Shown: piece by piece, positions 46,919-54,761 of the stretch
How positions within the stretch are numbered: position 1 is the stretch's first letter
Layout of the letters: each line of letters opens with the position of its first letter
Origin: Stenotrophomonas maltophilia
GTDB taxonomy: Bacteria; Pseudomonadota; Gammaproteobacteria; Xanthomonadales; Xanthomonadaceae
Direction of reading: 5' to 3'
Length of the DNA: 64,000 nucleotides
Assembly: GCF_006974125.1 (NCBI RefSeq)
Contig: NZ_CP037858.1
Coordinates: 1,178,001-1,242,000, forward strand
Position numbers and translations under genes: made by a program
The notes under the pieces: model-generated
The model's input: only the letters and a program-made list of their open reading frames with translations
Told to the model about the DNA's origin: nothing
Databases searched by the model: none

Positions 46919-47023
46919 AGGCCGTGCGAGTGGGTTGCGCAGGGGTGTCCGCGGCATGGATGCCGCGGCCAAGCCCCCAAGGACGGGTTCACGGCGCCCC
47001 CTGTGCAACCCACTCGCACGGCC
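46919..47023 (+). repeat. Large palindromic element, copy D (core only)
   Basis: The outer stem pairs 46920-46945 with 46998-47023 (25 of 26; the one mismatch is G opposite T, allowed as G-U in RNA). Its stem sequence (GGCCGTGCGAGTGGGTTGC) is largely different from copies A-C and E-F. The inner hairpin CCGCGGCAT/ATGCCGCGG and the AAGCCCCC...GGGTT part are the same as in A and B. Flanking sequences of the other copies are absent. Confidence 0.85.
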
Positions 47024-47072
47024 ACTGCCGATATCAGCGCCCACCACGAGGGGCTCCGCCGTTGGCCGCTCC

Positions 47073-48710
47073 CTACGGCAACGCGCGCGCCAGCATCGCC
47101 GACAGATCCAATCCCGCCGGCAGCGTCCCGAATGCCAGCCCATGCTCCCTGTCCAACCGGCTGCGCACGAACGCCTCCGCCATTGGACTGCGCGCACGCA
47201 GCAGCAGCGCCGCCTGCAGCAGCAGCGCAGTGCGCTCGCAGAACAGCCGCGCCTGTGATTCCTCAGGCGCCGGCGCCGCTGCCCAACGCTGCAATGCAGC
47301 TGCATAACGCGCATCGAGATCGGCCACTGCGGCCAGCTCGCTGCGCAATGCCGCCATCGCCTCCGGCTCGCGTGACAGCGCGCGCAGGACGTCCAGGCAC
47401 TGGATGTTGCCGCTGCCTTCCCAGATCGAATTCAACGGCGCCTGGCGGTACAGCCTCGGCAGCATCGACTCCTCCACGTAGCCCGCACCGCCCAGGCATT
47501 CCTGCGCTTCGTTGACGAAGGACGGCGCGCGCTTGCACAGCCAATACTTGCCCAGTGCGGTCCCCAGCCGTGCCAACGCGGCTTCGCTGGCATCCTCGCC
47601 GGCGCGATCCACCGCCCGCGCGATGCGCATCGCCAACACGGTTGCCGCTTCCGACTCCAGCGCCAGATCGGCCAGCACATTGGCCATCAACGCATGCTCC
47701 ACCAACAACTTGCCGAAGGTGCGCCGATGGCGTGCATGATGCAGCGCCTGCGCCAGCGCCATGCGCATCTCTGCGGCCGCACCCAGCATGCAGTCCAGGC
47801 GGGTCATCATCACCATGCCGATGATGGTCGCCACGCCACGCCCTTCTTCGCCCACACGCCATGCCTGCGCGCCACAGAACTCGACCTCGCTGGACGCATT
47901 GGCCCAGTCGCCAAGCTTGTCCTTCAGCCGCATCAGCCGGAACGCATTGCGGTCACCGTCGGCCAAGCGGCGCGGCATCAACAGGCAGGTCAGTCCGCCC
48001 GGCGCCTGTGCCAGCACCAGGAAGCCATCGCACATCGGCGCGGAGAAGAACCACTTGTGGCCGACCAGGCGGTAGCGTTCGCCATCGATCGGTTCGGCCC
48101 GCGTGCTGTTCGCGCGTACGTCCGAACCGCCCTGCTTCTCGGTCATGCCCATGCCCAGAGTGATGCCGGCTTTGTCCGCCACGGGCACATCACGCGGGTC
48201 ATAGACCGGCGCGCCGGCCTTGCGCGCCCATTCGGCCAGATGCGGCTGCGACTGAAGCACTGCCACCGCCGCATGCGTCATGGTCAAGGGGCAACTGGTG
48301 CCGGCTTCGGCCTGGTGGTGCAGATAGCTCAGTGCCGCACGCGCCACATGCGCGCCGGGCTGCGGCTCATGCCAGGACAAACCCGCCACGCCATGCTGCT
48401 TCGCTGCGGCCATCAGCTGGTGGTACGCAGGGTGGAACTCGACCGCATCTATGCGATGGCCCTGCGCATCGTGCGTGCGCAGGCGCGGGCGATCACGGTT
48501 GGCGTCAAAGCCGAGCCGGTACAACTCGTCGCCGGCCAGTGCTCCATATGCGGCCAGCCGCGGCGCGAAACTGCCCGCCCCCTCGCGCTTCACCGCTTCC
48601 ATCAACGCTGCATCATCGGTCCACAACTGGCGACCGGCGAAGGGCGGTGGCTGGTTCAGCACCACATGGGTTTCAAAGGGGGCATTCATCGCGTTGCCTG
48701 CTGCGGTCAT
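47073..48710 (-). CDS. aidB: AidB-type acyl-CoA dehydrogenase
   Basis: A 545-residue acyl-CoA dehydrogenase of the AidB subgroup, linked in E. coli to the adaptive response to alkylation. The N-terminus FETHVVLNQPPPFAGR is typical of AidB. The ACAD core has GMGMTEKQGGSDVRAN, VGHKWFFSAPMCDGF, RLDCMLGAAAEMRMAL and LNSIWEGSGNIQCLDV. The active-site base is not resolved by eye. A start at 48689 (MNAPFETHV) is also possible. The ada/alkB genes are not in the window. In AidB the C-terminal region binds DNA, and a DNA-binding role is not shown here. Confidence 0.9.
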   Translation of the reverse strand: MTAAGNAMNAPFETHVVLNQPPPFAGRQLWTDDAALMEAVKREGAGSFAPRLAAYGALAGDELYRLGFDANRDRPRLRTHDAQGHRIDAVEFHPAYHQLMAAAKQHGVAGLSWHEPQPGAHVARAALSYLHHQAEAGTSCPLTMTHAAVAVLQSQPHLAEWARKAGAPVYDPRDVPVADKAGITLGMGMTEKQGGSDVRANSTRAEPIDGERYRLVGHKWFFSAPMCDGFLVLAQAPGGLTCLLMPRRLADGDRNAFRLMRLKDKLGDWANASSEVEFCGAQAWRVGEEGRGVATIIGMVMMTRLDCMLGAAAEMRMALAQALHHARHRRTFGKLLVEHALMANVLADLALESEAATVLAMRIARAVDRAGEDASEAALARLGTALGKYWLCKRAPSFVNEAQECLGGAGYVEESMLPRLYRQAPLNSIWEGSGNIQCLDVLRALSREPEAMAALRSELAAVADLDARYAAALQRWAAAPAPEESQARLFCERTALLLQAALLLRARSPMAEAFVRSRLDREHGLAFGTLPAGLDLSAMLARALP

Positions 48711-48771
48711 CGGCGCATCCTGCACGGAGGGGTGGTGACCGATTCTGCCGCAGACCGCGTCCGTGCCGTGT

Positions 48772-49035
48772 TCAGCCGCCGCGGGCCAGCGCCACCGGTG
48801 CAAGGCCGATATCCACGTCGCTGCCCGGCCGGCGAACCGCCGGCAGCTCCAGCAGCATCTGCGCCGCACATCGGCGGATATAGCCGTGGTGCTTGTCGGC
48901 CGCATGGCTGATCAGGCTGCCGACATGGAATTCGAACACATCCTCCAGTACGTCGGGCTGGTCCTCGTGCAGCATCCGCAGCAGACCGCGCAGCTTGCAG
49001 ATTTCCGATTCCAGCTCTTCGACCGCGAACAACAT
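48772..49035 (-). CDS. Small conserved-looking hypothetical protein
   Basis: An 87-residue open frame with GAGGAGGA ahead of the ATG at 49035. The protein is acidic and helical at the N-terminus (MLFAVEELESEICKLRGLLR), with FEFHVGSLISHAADKHHGYI in the middle holding three His. It has normal codon-use character for this genome. I do not recognise a family. It lies 61 bp upstream of aidB and may share its transcript. Confidence 0.72.
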   Translation of the reverse strand: MLFAVEELESEICKLRGLLRMLHEDQPDVLEDVFEFHVGSLISHAADKHHGYIRRCAAQMLLELPAVRRPGSDVDIGLAPVALARGG

Positions 49036-49216
49036 GGCGTCCTCCTCTTCAACATCAGCGGCTCATCCGGGCCGCAGCAGGCGGCGACGGCAGGGCCGCC
49101 CGGGGCCATGCGCGATGTTGATCACGGAAAGGAAAACGGGCGACGCGGCTGTCGCGTGCTCCCCCCTTCTCGCACATCCGCAGTGAGGCAACCGTTAATT
49201 CCCGTGACGGTGCGCT

Positions 49217-50482
49217 TCACGCATCAGCGGTAATCACGCTGATGGGTGACATCGCCACGGTAGCCATTGCGTCGATGAACGCCGGATCCACCGCGAGCGA
49301 ACCGAACCATCCCTGCTGCGTGCCACTGAGCACGCGCAGCATGTGGCCACGGCCTCCGGGCAGGCGCCCCATCGGGCCCAGCAGCACGTCGCGCGCCTTC
49401 GCCCAGGCATCGCGGTCAGACTGGAACAGCGGCGTCAGCCAACGGCTCCAGCGCTGGTAGACCGCTACGTGCGCCCTGCGTTGCGCCTGGTACGCCTGCA
49501 ACGCTTCGGCACCACAGCCATGCCTGCGAACGGCATCGCGCAATGCCAACGCATCGAGCAGCGCCATGTTCACTCCCTGCCCCAGCTGCGGGCTCATCGC
49601 GTGCGCGGCATCCCCTGCCAGCACCATGCGGCCCTGGTGCCAGCGCGTCATCACTGCATCGCGATAGACCGCGCGCGCCAGCTGGCCAGCATCGCGCAGG
49701 TGGGCAAAGCGCGCACTGGCCTGCGGCCACAGCGCATGCAGCTCGTCCAGCCAGGGCGTCATGCCATCGGCCTGCCAGCGCTCGAAGTCGGCGCGTGGCA
49801 GGCTCCAGAAGAAGCTCAGGCGCGGCATGTCATCGCCGGGACGCGTACCGACCGGCAGCAGGCCGATCATCTTGCGCGCGGCCACGTAGCGCTGCCGCAG
49901 CTCCTGCACGTGCGGCCAGTCTTCGGCCGGCAACAGGCACCACAGCGCCCCCCACGGATACACGCGGTCCAGCCCGGCACCGCCGGCGATCGTGCCGCGC
50001 AGCGCAGAGGCCGCGCCATCTGCGGCCACCACCAGATCGAACGGGCCGTGCGCGCGCCCTTCGCTGTCGCGCAGGCGCCCGTGCTCAGCATCCACCTCGG
50101 TGATGGTGGTACCGGCATGCAGCTGGCCAAGCCCGCCACGGGCATCATCCAGCAGCGAGAACAACGCCCCACGCTGCATGCCCAGTCCGTGCAGGCGCGC
50201 ATCCAGGCCGTCGTAGCGCATGTCCATCACCGCGCGCTCGCACGGCGTGTCTCCATACAGGCGGTGCACCGGCGCGGCATGCGCGCGCACCGCATCCAGC
50301 AGACCCATCTGCCACAGCACCTGCAGGCCGCTGGGCTGCAGCAGGAAACCGGCACCCACCGGCCCCGGCGTGGGCACGCGTTCGAAGATCTCCACCTCGT
50401 GGCCGTCACGGGTGAGCAGGATGGACACTGCCTGTCCAGCGGTGCCGTAGCCAATCACGGCGATACGCAGTCGTTCCGTCAT
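49217..50482 (-). CDS. FAD-dependent monooxygenase
   Basis: A 421-residue group A flavoprotein hydroxylase. The dinucleotide-binding motif is IAVIGYGTAGQAVS, with the following acidic residue in VEIFERV. FDLVVAADGAASALR matches the DG motif and MVLAGDAAHAMSPQLGQGV the GD motif, both FAD-binding. The C-terminus shows no extra domain. This is the pattern of aromatic or polyketide hydroxylases, and no pathway genes lie around it. The ATG at 50482 (MTERLRI) begins the motif region. It is divergent to nothing; the terminator of cspA lies upstream. Confidence 0.9.
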   Translation of the reverse strand: MTERLRIAVIGYGTAGQAVSILLTRDGHEVEIFERVPTPGPVGAGFLLQPSGLQVLWQMGLLDAVRAHAAPVHRLYGDTPCERAVMDMRYDGLDARLHGLGMQRGALFSLLDDARGGLGQLHAGTTITEVDAEHGRLRDSEGRAHGPFDLVVAADGAASALRGTIAGGAGLDRVYPWGALWCLLPAEDWPHVQELRQRYVAARKMIGLLPVGTRPGDDMPRLSFFWSLPRADFERWQADGMTPWLDELHALWPQASARFAHLRDAGQLARAVYRDAVMTRWHQGRMVLAGDAAHAMSPQLGQGVNMALLDALALRDAVRRHGCGAEALQAYQAQRRAHVAVYQRWSRWLTPLFQSDRDAWAKARDVLLGPMGRLPGGRGHMLRVLSGTQQGWFGSLAVDPAFIDAMATVAMSPISVITADA

Positions 50483-50537
50483 GACCGCATTGTGCCCGAG
50501 ACGGGTGGATCGCGAGCGGGTCGCGGGCACGCCGCGC

Positions 50538-50565
50538 AAAAAAAACCCCGCCGAAGCGGGGTTTT
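50538..50565 (-). terminator. Rho-independent terminator of cspA
   Basis: On the minus strand AAAACCCCGCTTCGGCGGGG is followed by a run of eight T. The stem is CCCCGC/GCGGGG with a TTCG-containing loop. It lies 19 bp beyond the cspA stop. Confidence 0.92.
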
Positions 50566-50584
50566 CAACGCACTGTCGAGTGGA

Positions 50585-50791
50585 TCACTCGGCCGGCGTG
50601 ATGTTCGAAGCCTGGGCGCCCTTCGGGCCCTGGGTCACGTCATAGGTGACACGCTGGCCTTCCTGCAGGCTGCGGAAGCCCTTGGAGTTGATGGCGGAGA
50701 AGTGCGCGAACACGTCGGCGCTGCCATCCTCCGGCGAGATGAAGCCAAATCCCTTGGCGTCGTTGAACCACTTGACGGTACCGTTCGGCAT
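50585..50791 (-). CDS. cspA: Cold-shock protein (CspA family)
   Basis: A 68-residue single cold-shock domain, an RNA chaperone that melts structured RNA. RNP1 is KGFGFISPE and RNP2 is DVFAHFSAI, both intact. The C-terminal ASNITPAE is typical. The ATG at 50791 ([14 protein letters not shown]) is the family start; the longer frame upstream is not part of it. A 5' leader of about 50 bases is expected if the promoter noted is correct. Expression could be constitutive or cold-induced. Confidence 0.97.
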   Translation of the reverse strand: MPNGTVKWFNDAKGFGFISPEDGSADVFAHFSAINSKGFRSLQEGQRVTYDVTQGPKGAQASNITPAE

Positions 50792-50850
50792 GGTGATGCG
50801 AGACCTTATGCAATGAATGGGTGGTGTACGCTGAACCCGCGCACAAGCTG

Positions 50851-50879
50851 AGTATGCAAAGCTTGCTCGGGGAAGACAA
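50851..50879 (-). promoter_or_regulatory. Putative cspA promoter
   Basis: On the minus strand TTGTCT and CATACT are spaced by 17 bp, directly after the mtnP stop. The leader RNA would be about 50 bases. No canonical cold-box was identified by eye. Confidence 0.4.
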
Positions 50880-51626
50880 TCACCCCCGCGCCAATTCGCC
50901 CACCAGTTCCGGAAGTCCGTTGCTGGCCGCCTGTACGTTGGCCAGCACTTCGGCCATCGTAATCTCCTCGCCATCACCACAGCCGGCAGCCCAGTTGGCG
51001 ATGATCGCCAGGCAGGCATAATCCAGCCCCAGCTCACGTGCCAGCGCGGCTTCCGGCATGCCGGTCATACCGACCAGGTCACAACCGTCGCGACGCATGC
51101 GGGCGATCTCGGCGATGGTTTCCAGGCGTGGGCCCTGCGTCGCGCCGTAACAGCCACCGTCATGGACCGTGACACCGGTCACTTTGGCCGCCGCCAGGAT
51201 CTTGCTGCGCAGCATCGGCGTGTACGGGTGGCCGAAATCGACGTGGACCACGTCGCTGCCTTCTTCTTCACAGATGGTGCTGATGCGGCCCCAGGTGTAG
51301 TCGATGATCTGGTCCGGGCAGGCCAACACGCGCGGACCGAAATCCTCGGTGATGCCGCCGACCGTGTTCAACGCCAGCACGCGCTGCGCGCCCAGCTGCT
51401 GCAGCGCGGCCAGGTTGGCGCGGTAATTGATCTTGTGCGGCGGCAGCGAGTGGCCTTCACCATGGCGCGCCAGGAACGCAACGCGATGGCCGAGCAGCGT
51501 GCCCACGCGCACCGGACCGGACGGGCGGCCGAAGCGGGTGTCGACCTCGTGGGTCTGCACGTCGTCGAGCTTGGCCAGGTTGTAGACACCGGTACCGCCG
51601 ATCACGGCCAGGGCGATCTGTTGCAT
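50880..51626 (-). CDS. mtnP: S-methyl-5'-thioinosine/thioadenosine phosphorylase
   Basis: A 248-residue purine-nucleoside-phosphorylase-fold enzyme that splits methylthio-nucleosides with phosphate. The phosphate-binding region is [23 protein letters not shown], and the nucleoside site [27 protein letters not shown] resembles the methylthioinosine phosphorylase of Pseudomonas rather than adenosine-specific MTAP. The GTG at 51635 and ATG at 51626 are alternatives; GGAG upstream favours 51626. It is the last gene of nagZ-hpt-mtnP, a purine-salvage group. Confidence 0.92.
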   Translation of the reverse strand: MQQIALAVIGGTGVYNLAKLDDVQTHEVDTRFGRPSGPVRVGTLLGHRVAFLARHGEGHSLPPHKINYRANLAALQQLGAQRVLALNTVGGITEDFGPRVLACPDQIIDYTWGRISTICEEEGSDVVHVDFGHPYTPMLRSKILAAAKVTGVTVHDGGCYGATQGPRLETIAEIARMRRDGCDLVGMTGMPEAALARELGLDYACLAIIANWAAGCGDGEEITMAEVLANVQAASNGLPELVGELARG

Positions 51627-51708
51627 TCGAAGCACTCCATGAAAAGACGAACGCCGGCACCCGAGGATGCCGGCGATGGGAAAAGGCGCGCCGCAGGCGG
51701 CTGCGCGG

Positions 51709-52263
51709 TTATTCCTTCATTGCGTAGATGGCCGGCACGCAGCGCAGGGTTTCGTTGACGTCCATGCCGAAGCCGAACACATAGCGGTCCGGCAGTTCGA
51801 TGCCTGCGTAATCGGCGGTCACATCCGGCAGCGCCCGGTCGTGCTTCTTCACCGTCATCGCGGCGATGCGCACATCGGTCGCGCCCTGCTCCAGGCACCA
51901 GGTGCGCACGCCCTGCAGGGTGTAGCCCTCGTCCAGGATGTCGTCGACCAGCAGCACGCGGCGGCCGAACAGCGAGGTGGCCGGCTTGTGCTTCCAGACC
52001 AGGTCGCCGCCGGTGGTTTCGCCACGGTAGCGGGTGGCGTGCAGGTAATCGAACTGCACGTCCTGCCCGCGCGCACCCAGTTCCAGCGCCAGCTGGCCGG
52101 CGAACGGCAGCGCGCCGTGCATGATCGACAGGAACAGCGGCACCTCGCCCTTGTAGTCGCGCGCGATGGCGTCGGCGATACCGGCAATGGCCTTGTCGAT
52201 GGTGGGGCGGTCGACCAGCAGGTCAGCCTGGGCCAGGGCCTGGGAAATGGTGAGGTTGGGCAT
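51709..52263 (-). CDS. hpt: Hypoxanthine-guanine phosphoribosyltransferase
   Basis: A 184-residue purine-salvage enzyme transferring ribose-phosphate from PRPP to hypoxanthine or guanine. The PRPP-binding loop VLLVDDILDEGYT is intact (acid pair DD and the GYT), and LFLSIMHGALPFAGQLA holds the pyrophosphate loop. DYAGIELPDRYVFGFGMD binds the base. It starts within the end of nagZ with a one-base overlap (TGATG), so the genes are coupled. The mtnP gene downstream gives a linked salvage route. Confidence 0.94.
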   Translation of the reverse strand: MPNLTISQALAQADLLVDRPTIDKAIAGIADAIARDYKGEVPLFLSIMHGALPFAGQLALELGARGQDVQFDYLHATRYRGETTGGDLVWKHKPATSLFGRRVLLVDDILDEGYTLQGVRTWCLEQGATDVRIAAMTVKKHDRALPDVTADYAGIELPDRYVFGFGMDVNETLRCVPAIYAMKE

Positions 52264-53270
52264 CAGACGGTTCTTCCAAGGGTTTCAAGCAGACGGGTTT
52301 GGGTGTCGCCATGGCGGGCATCGGCCAGCAGGCCATCCCAGCCAAGCGCGCCGCGGCCGATCAGGCCCAGCAGCGCAGCGGTATTGAGGGAGCGCCCCTG
52401 CACCGCGTGCAGGGCTTCATCAACCAGCTCCGGGTGGCAGACCAGCACCACGTCGCAGCCGGCATCCAGATGGGCGTGCACGCGCGCCGGCACGCCGCCG
52501 GCACTGTGCGAGGCAGCCATGCCGATGTCGTCGGAGAACACCACGCCACGGAAGCGGAGCTCGCCGCGCAGGATGTCCTGGATCCAGCGCGGCGAGTAAC
52601 CGGCCGGTTCCGGCGCCACCTGCGGGTAGATCACGTGCGCCATCATCACCGCGTCGGCACCGGCGGCGATCCCGGCCTGGAACGGCACGAGGTCCTGCGC
52701 GCGCAGCTCGTCCAGCGCGCGCGGGTCGATCGCGGTATCCACGTGGGTGTCTTCCAGCACGGTACCGTGGCCGGGGAAATGCTTGAGCGTCGCGGCCATG
52801 CCGACCGAATGCATGCCACGCACGTAGGCGGCGGTGAATGCGGCCACCACCTGCGGGTCTTCACTGAAAGCGCGGTTGCCGATGGCACGGTTGCCACGGC
52901 CGAGATCGACCACCGGGGCGAAGCTCAGGTCCACGCCGCTGGCGCGTACCTCGCTGGCCATCAGCCAGGCATGCCGTTCGGCCAGTGCCAGGGCCTGCTG
53001 CGGGTCGGCGGCATACAGCGCACCAATGTCCTGCAGTGGCGGCAGATCGCTGTAACCCTCGCGGAAACGCTGTACGCGGCCGCCTTCCTGGTCCACGCAG
53101 ATCAGCTGCGGGCGCGGCGCGGCGGCGCGGATGGCCGCGCTCAGATCGGTCACCTGCTGGCGCGAGGCGAAGTTGCGCTTGAACAGCACGACCCCGGCCA
53201 CGGCATCGTGCTGCAACCAGTCACGTTCCTGGGCAGTCAGTTCGGTGCCGGCAACGCCGATCAGCAGCAT
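52263..53270 (-). CDS. nagZ: Beta-N-acetylhexosaminidase
   Basis: A 335-residue cytoplasmic glycoside hydrolase family 3 enzyme that trims N-acetylglucosamine from anhydro-muropeptides in cell-wall recycling. In Stenotrophomonas its product is an inducer of AmpR-controlled beta-lactamase. Motifs are LICVDQEGGRVQRF, LKHFPGHGTVLEDTH (conserved KHFPGHG) and VVFSDDIGMAASH with the catalytic Asp. The ATG at 53270 begins MLLIGVAGTEL. It is the first gene of the nagZ-hpt-mtnP set. Confidence 0.95.
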   Translation of the reverse strand: MLLIGVAGTELTAQERDWLQHDAVAGVVLFKRNFASRQQVTDLSAAIRAAAPRPQLICVDQEGGRVQRFREGYSDLPPLQDIGALYAADPQQALALAERHAWLMASEVRASGVDLSFAPVVDLGRGNRAIGNRAFSEDPQVVAAFTAAYVRGMHSVGMAATLKHFPGHGTVLEDTHVDTAIDPRALDELRAQDLVPFQAGIAAGADAVMMAHVIYPQVAPEPAGYSPRWIQDILRGELRFRGVVFSDDIGMAASHSAGGVPARVHAHLDAGCDVVLVCHPELVDEALHAVQGRSLNTAALLGLIGRGALGWDGLLADARHGDTQTRLLETLGRTV

Positions 53271-53346
53271 GGTCGATCTCCACAACGCGCGCCCGCATGG
53301 CGCAGTGCCGCATTGTCGCAGAACCGGCCGACAGGCGCAGTGGTCA

Positions 53347-53426
53347 GAAAAAGGGGACGGAGGGGATTAAGGCGCAATCGGCCCCTACGGGCTGGATACG
53401 TCTTGATTCCCTGCGTCCCCTTTTCG
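53347..53426. repeat. GGGGACGGAGGGGATTAAG-type palindrome, copy 1
   Basis: The left arm AAAAGGGGACGGAGGGG and the right arm ending CCTGCGTCCCCTTTT are imperfect inverted repeats around a loop of about 30 bases. It fills the gap between nagZ and the DsbA-family gene. Copy 2 lies on the other side of that gene. Confidence 0.75.
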
Positions 53427-53433
53427 GGGCCGG

Positions 53434-54129
53434 TCAGACCTTGCAGCCGTCCGGGCCGCAGGCCTCGTCGCCATCGGCGGGCGACTCCAGCGCGCCCTGC
53501 TCGGCGGCGATCTGGCGCAGGGCGTTGGCGAAGGCCTCGGGGGGCTGCGCCCCGGAAATGGCCCACTTCCCATCGATGACGAAGGTCGGCACCGAAGAAA
53601 CGCCCAATGCATGGGCCTGCGCCAGCTTGGCTTCGACCTCGGCCAGGCCGCGGTCGGACGCCAGCATCTGCGCGATTTCGCCGGCATCAAGGCCGCCCGC
53701 CACGCCGGCCTTGATCAGCACCGAGGGGTCGGCCAGGTTCTGGCCCTGCTCGAAGTGGGCGCGGAACAGCGCCTCGCCCACCGCATCCTGCACGCCGTGC
53801 TGCCCGGCCAACCACAGCACCCGGTGCGCCGGCAGCGTGGTCACCCGCACCTGGCCCTGGCTGAAGTCCATCGGCAGGCCTTCGGCCCGCGCGGTGGTCT
53901 GGGTCTGGCCAAGGATCTGCTCGGTGCGCTCGACGCCACCGAACTTGCGCACGTAGGCCTCGCGCAGCGGCACCGGGGTAGCGTCCGCGTCCGGGTCCAG
54001 CTGGAACGGCTGCCAGTGGATATCGAGTTCAGGCGCGTTTGCGCCCAGCAACTGCACGCCCTGCTGGAAACGATGCTTGCCGATCCAGCACCAGGGGCAG
54101 ACCACGTCGGAGTAGATGTCGATTCTCAT
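53434..54129 (-). CDS. DsbA family oxidoreductase (FrnE-like)
   Basis: A 231-residue thioredoxin-fold protein with the active site CPWC near the N-terminus (DIYSDVVCPWCWIGKHRF) and cis-Pro in SSVPTFVIDGKW. The all-helical insertion between them is the DsbA/FrnE design. There is no signal peptide, so it is cytoplasmic and probably acts in redox stress like FrnE. The C-terminus has a CGPDGC motif, a second Cys pair. The ATG at 54129 is used; a GTG two codons upstream is less likely. It is flanked on both sides by the same palindrome type. Confidence 0.9.
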   Translation of the reverse strand: MRIDIYSDVVCPWCWIGKHRFQQGVQLLGANAPELDIHWQPFQLDPDADATPVPLREAYVRKFGGVERTEQILGQTQTTARAEGLPMDFSQGQVRVTTLPAHRVLWLAGQHGVQDAVGEALFRAHFEQGQNLADPSVLIKAGVAGGLDAGEIAQMLASDRGLAEVEAKLAQAHALGVSSVPTFVIDGKWAISGAQPPEAFANALRQIAAEQGALESPADGDEACGPDGCKV

Positions 54130-54159
54130 CCCCACGACATGGGGCCCGCCCTGCTCGAT

Positions 54160-54235
54160 AAAAGGGGACGAAGGGGATTAGGTCGTTTCCCGCACAGGTG
54201 GGGTAAAGACGACTTAATCCCCTCCGTCCCCTTTT
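54160..54235. repeat. GGGGACGGAGGGGATTAAG-type palindrome, copy 2
   Basis: Arms 54160-54188 and 54205-54235 pair closely: AAAAGGGGACGAAGGGGATT and its complement AATCCCCTCCGTCCCCTTTT, with GGTCGTTT/AAAGACGAC continuing the stem. The T run at one end and the CCCC run suggest that it may also act as a terminator for the CYTH gene on the minus strand. Confidence 0.8.
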
Positions 54236-54242
54236 TGGGGGT

Positions 54243-54728
54243 TCACCACTCTGAATACGGATGACTGGCCAGGGCAACGTTGTAGTAGCGGGCGTCATCA
54301 GTGACTTCGGCGCCCACCCAGTCCGGCAGGTCGATCGCCTGATCGGCGCTGTCCAGCTCGACCTCGGCCACCACCAGGCCGGCGTTGTCGCCGAGGAATT
54401 CATCCACTTCCCAGGTCAGGCCGGCGTGCTCGACCAGATGACGGCGCTTGTCGATCAGGCCGCCAACACAGAGCGCCAGCAGCGCGCGCGCATCGTCCAC
54501 CGGGATCGGGTAGTCGAACTCCTGCCGGGTGTGGCCGATGGTGCGCGACTTCAGGTTCAGCGCAGCGTGATCGCCTTCGATGCGGACCCGCACCGACGCG
54601 TTCTGGGTGCCACGGTCGAGCGCGCCCATATCGTTGATGTAACCCTGCGCCATCGGGATCACCCGATGCGCGGCGGCACGCCAGCCATCACTGCTGACGA
54701 GGAATTTGCGTTCGATTTCGATGCCCAT
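54243..54728 (-). CDS. CYTH-domain inorganic triphosphatase/adenylate-cyclase-like protein
   Basis: A 161-residue CYTH (class IV adenylate cyclase or ThTPase-like) domain. The metal-binding ExExK motif is GIEIERKFLV at the N-terminus. Alternating Arg, Lys and Glu of the tunnel are seen in NASVRVRIEG, LNLKSRT and VVAEVELDS. Single-domain bacterial members often hydrolyse inorganic triphosphate; cyclase activity is not indicated. The ATG at 54728 gives MGIEIERKF. The rlmD gene is 33 bp upstream. Confidence 0.92.
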   Translation of the reverse strand: MGIEIERKFLVSSDGWRAAAHRVIPMAQGYINDMGALDRGTQNASVRVRIEGDHAALNLKSRTIGHTRQEFDYPIPVDDARALLALCVGGLIDKRRHLVEHAGLTWEVDEFLGDNAGLVVAEVELDSADQAIDLPDWVGAEVTDDARYYNVALASHPYSEW

Positions 54729-54761
54729 CGCGCCATTATGCGCGATGGGCATGACAGCCGA

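Noticed and set aside
53347..54235. Composite transposon formed by flanking palindromes
   Set aside because: No transposase or terminal duplication is visible, and the enclosed gene has normal composition and order.
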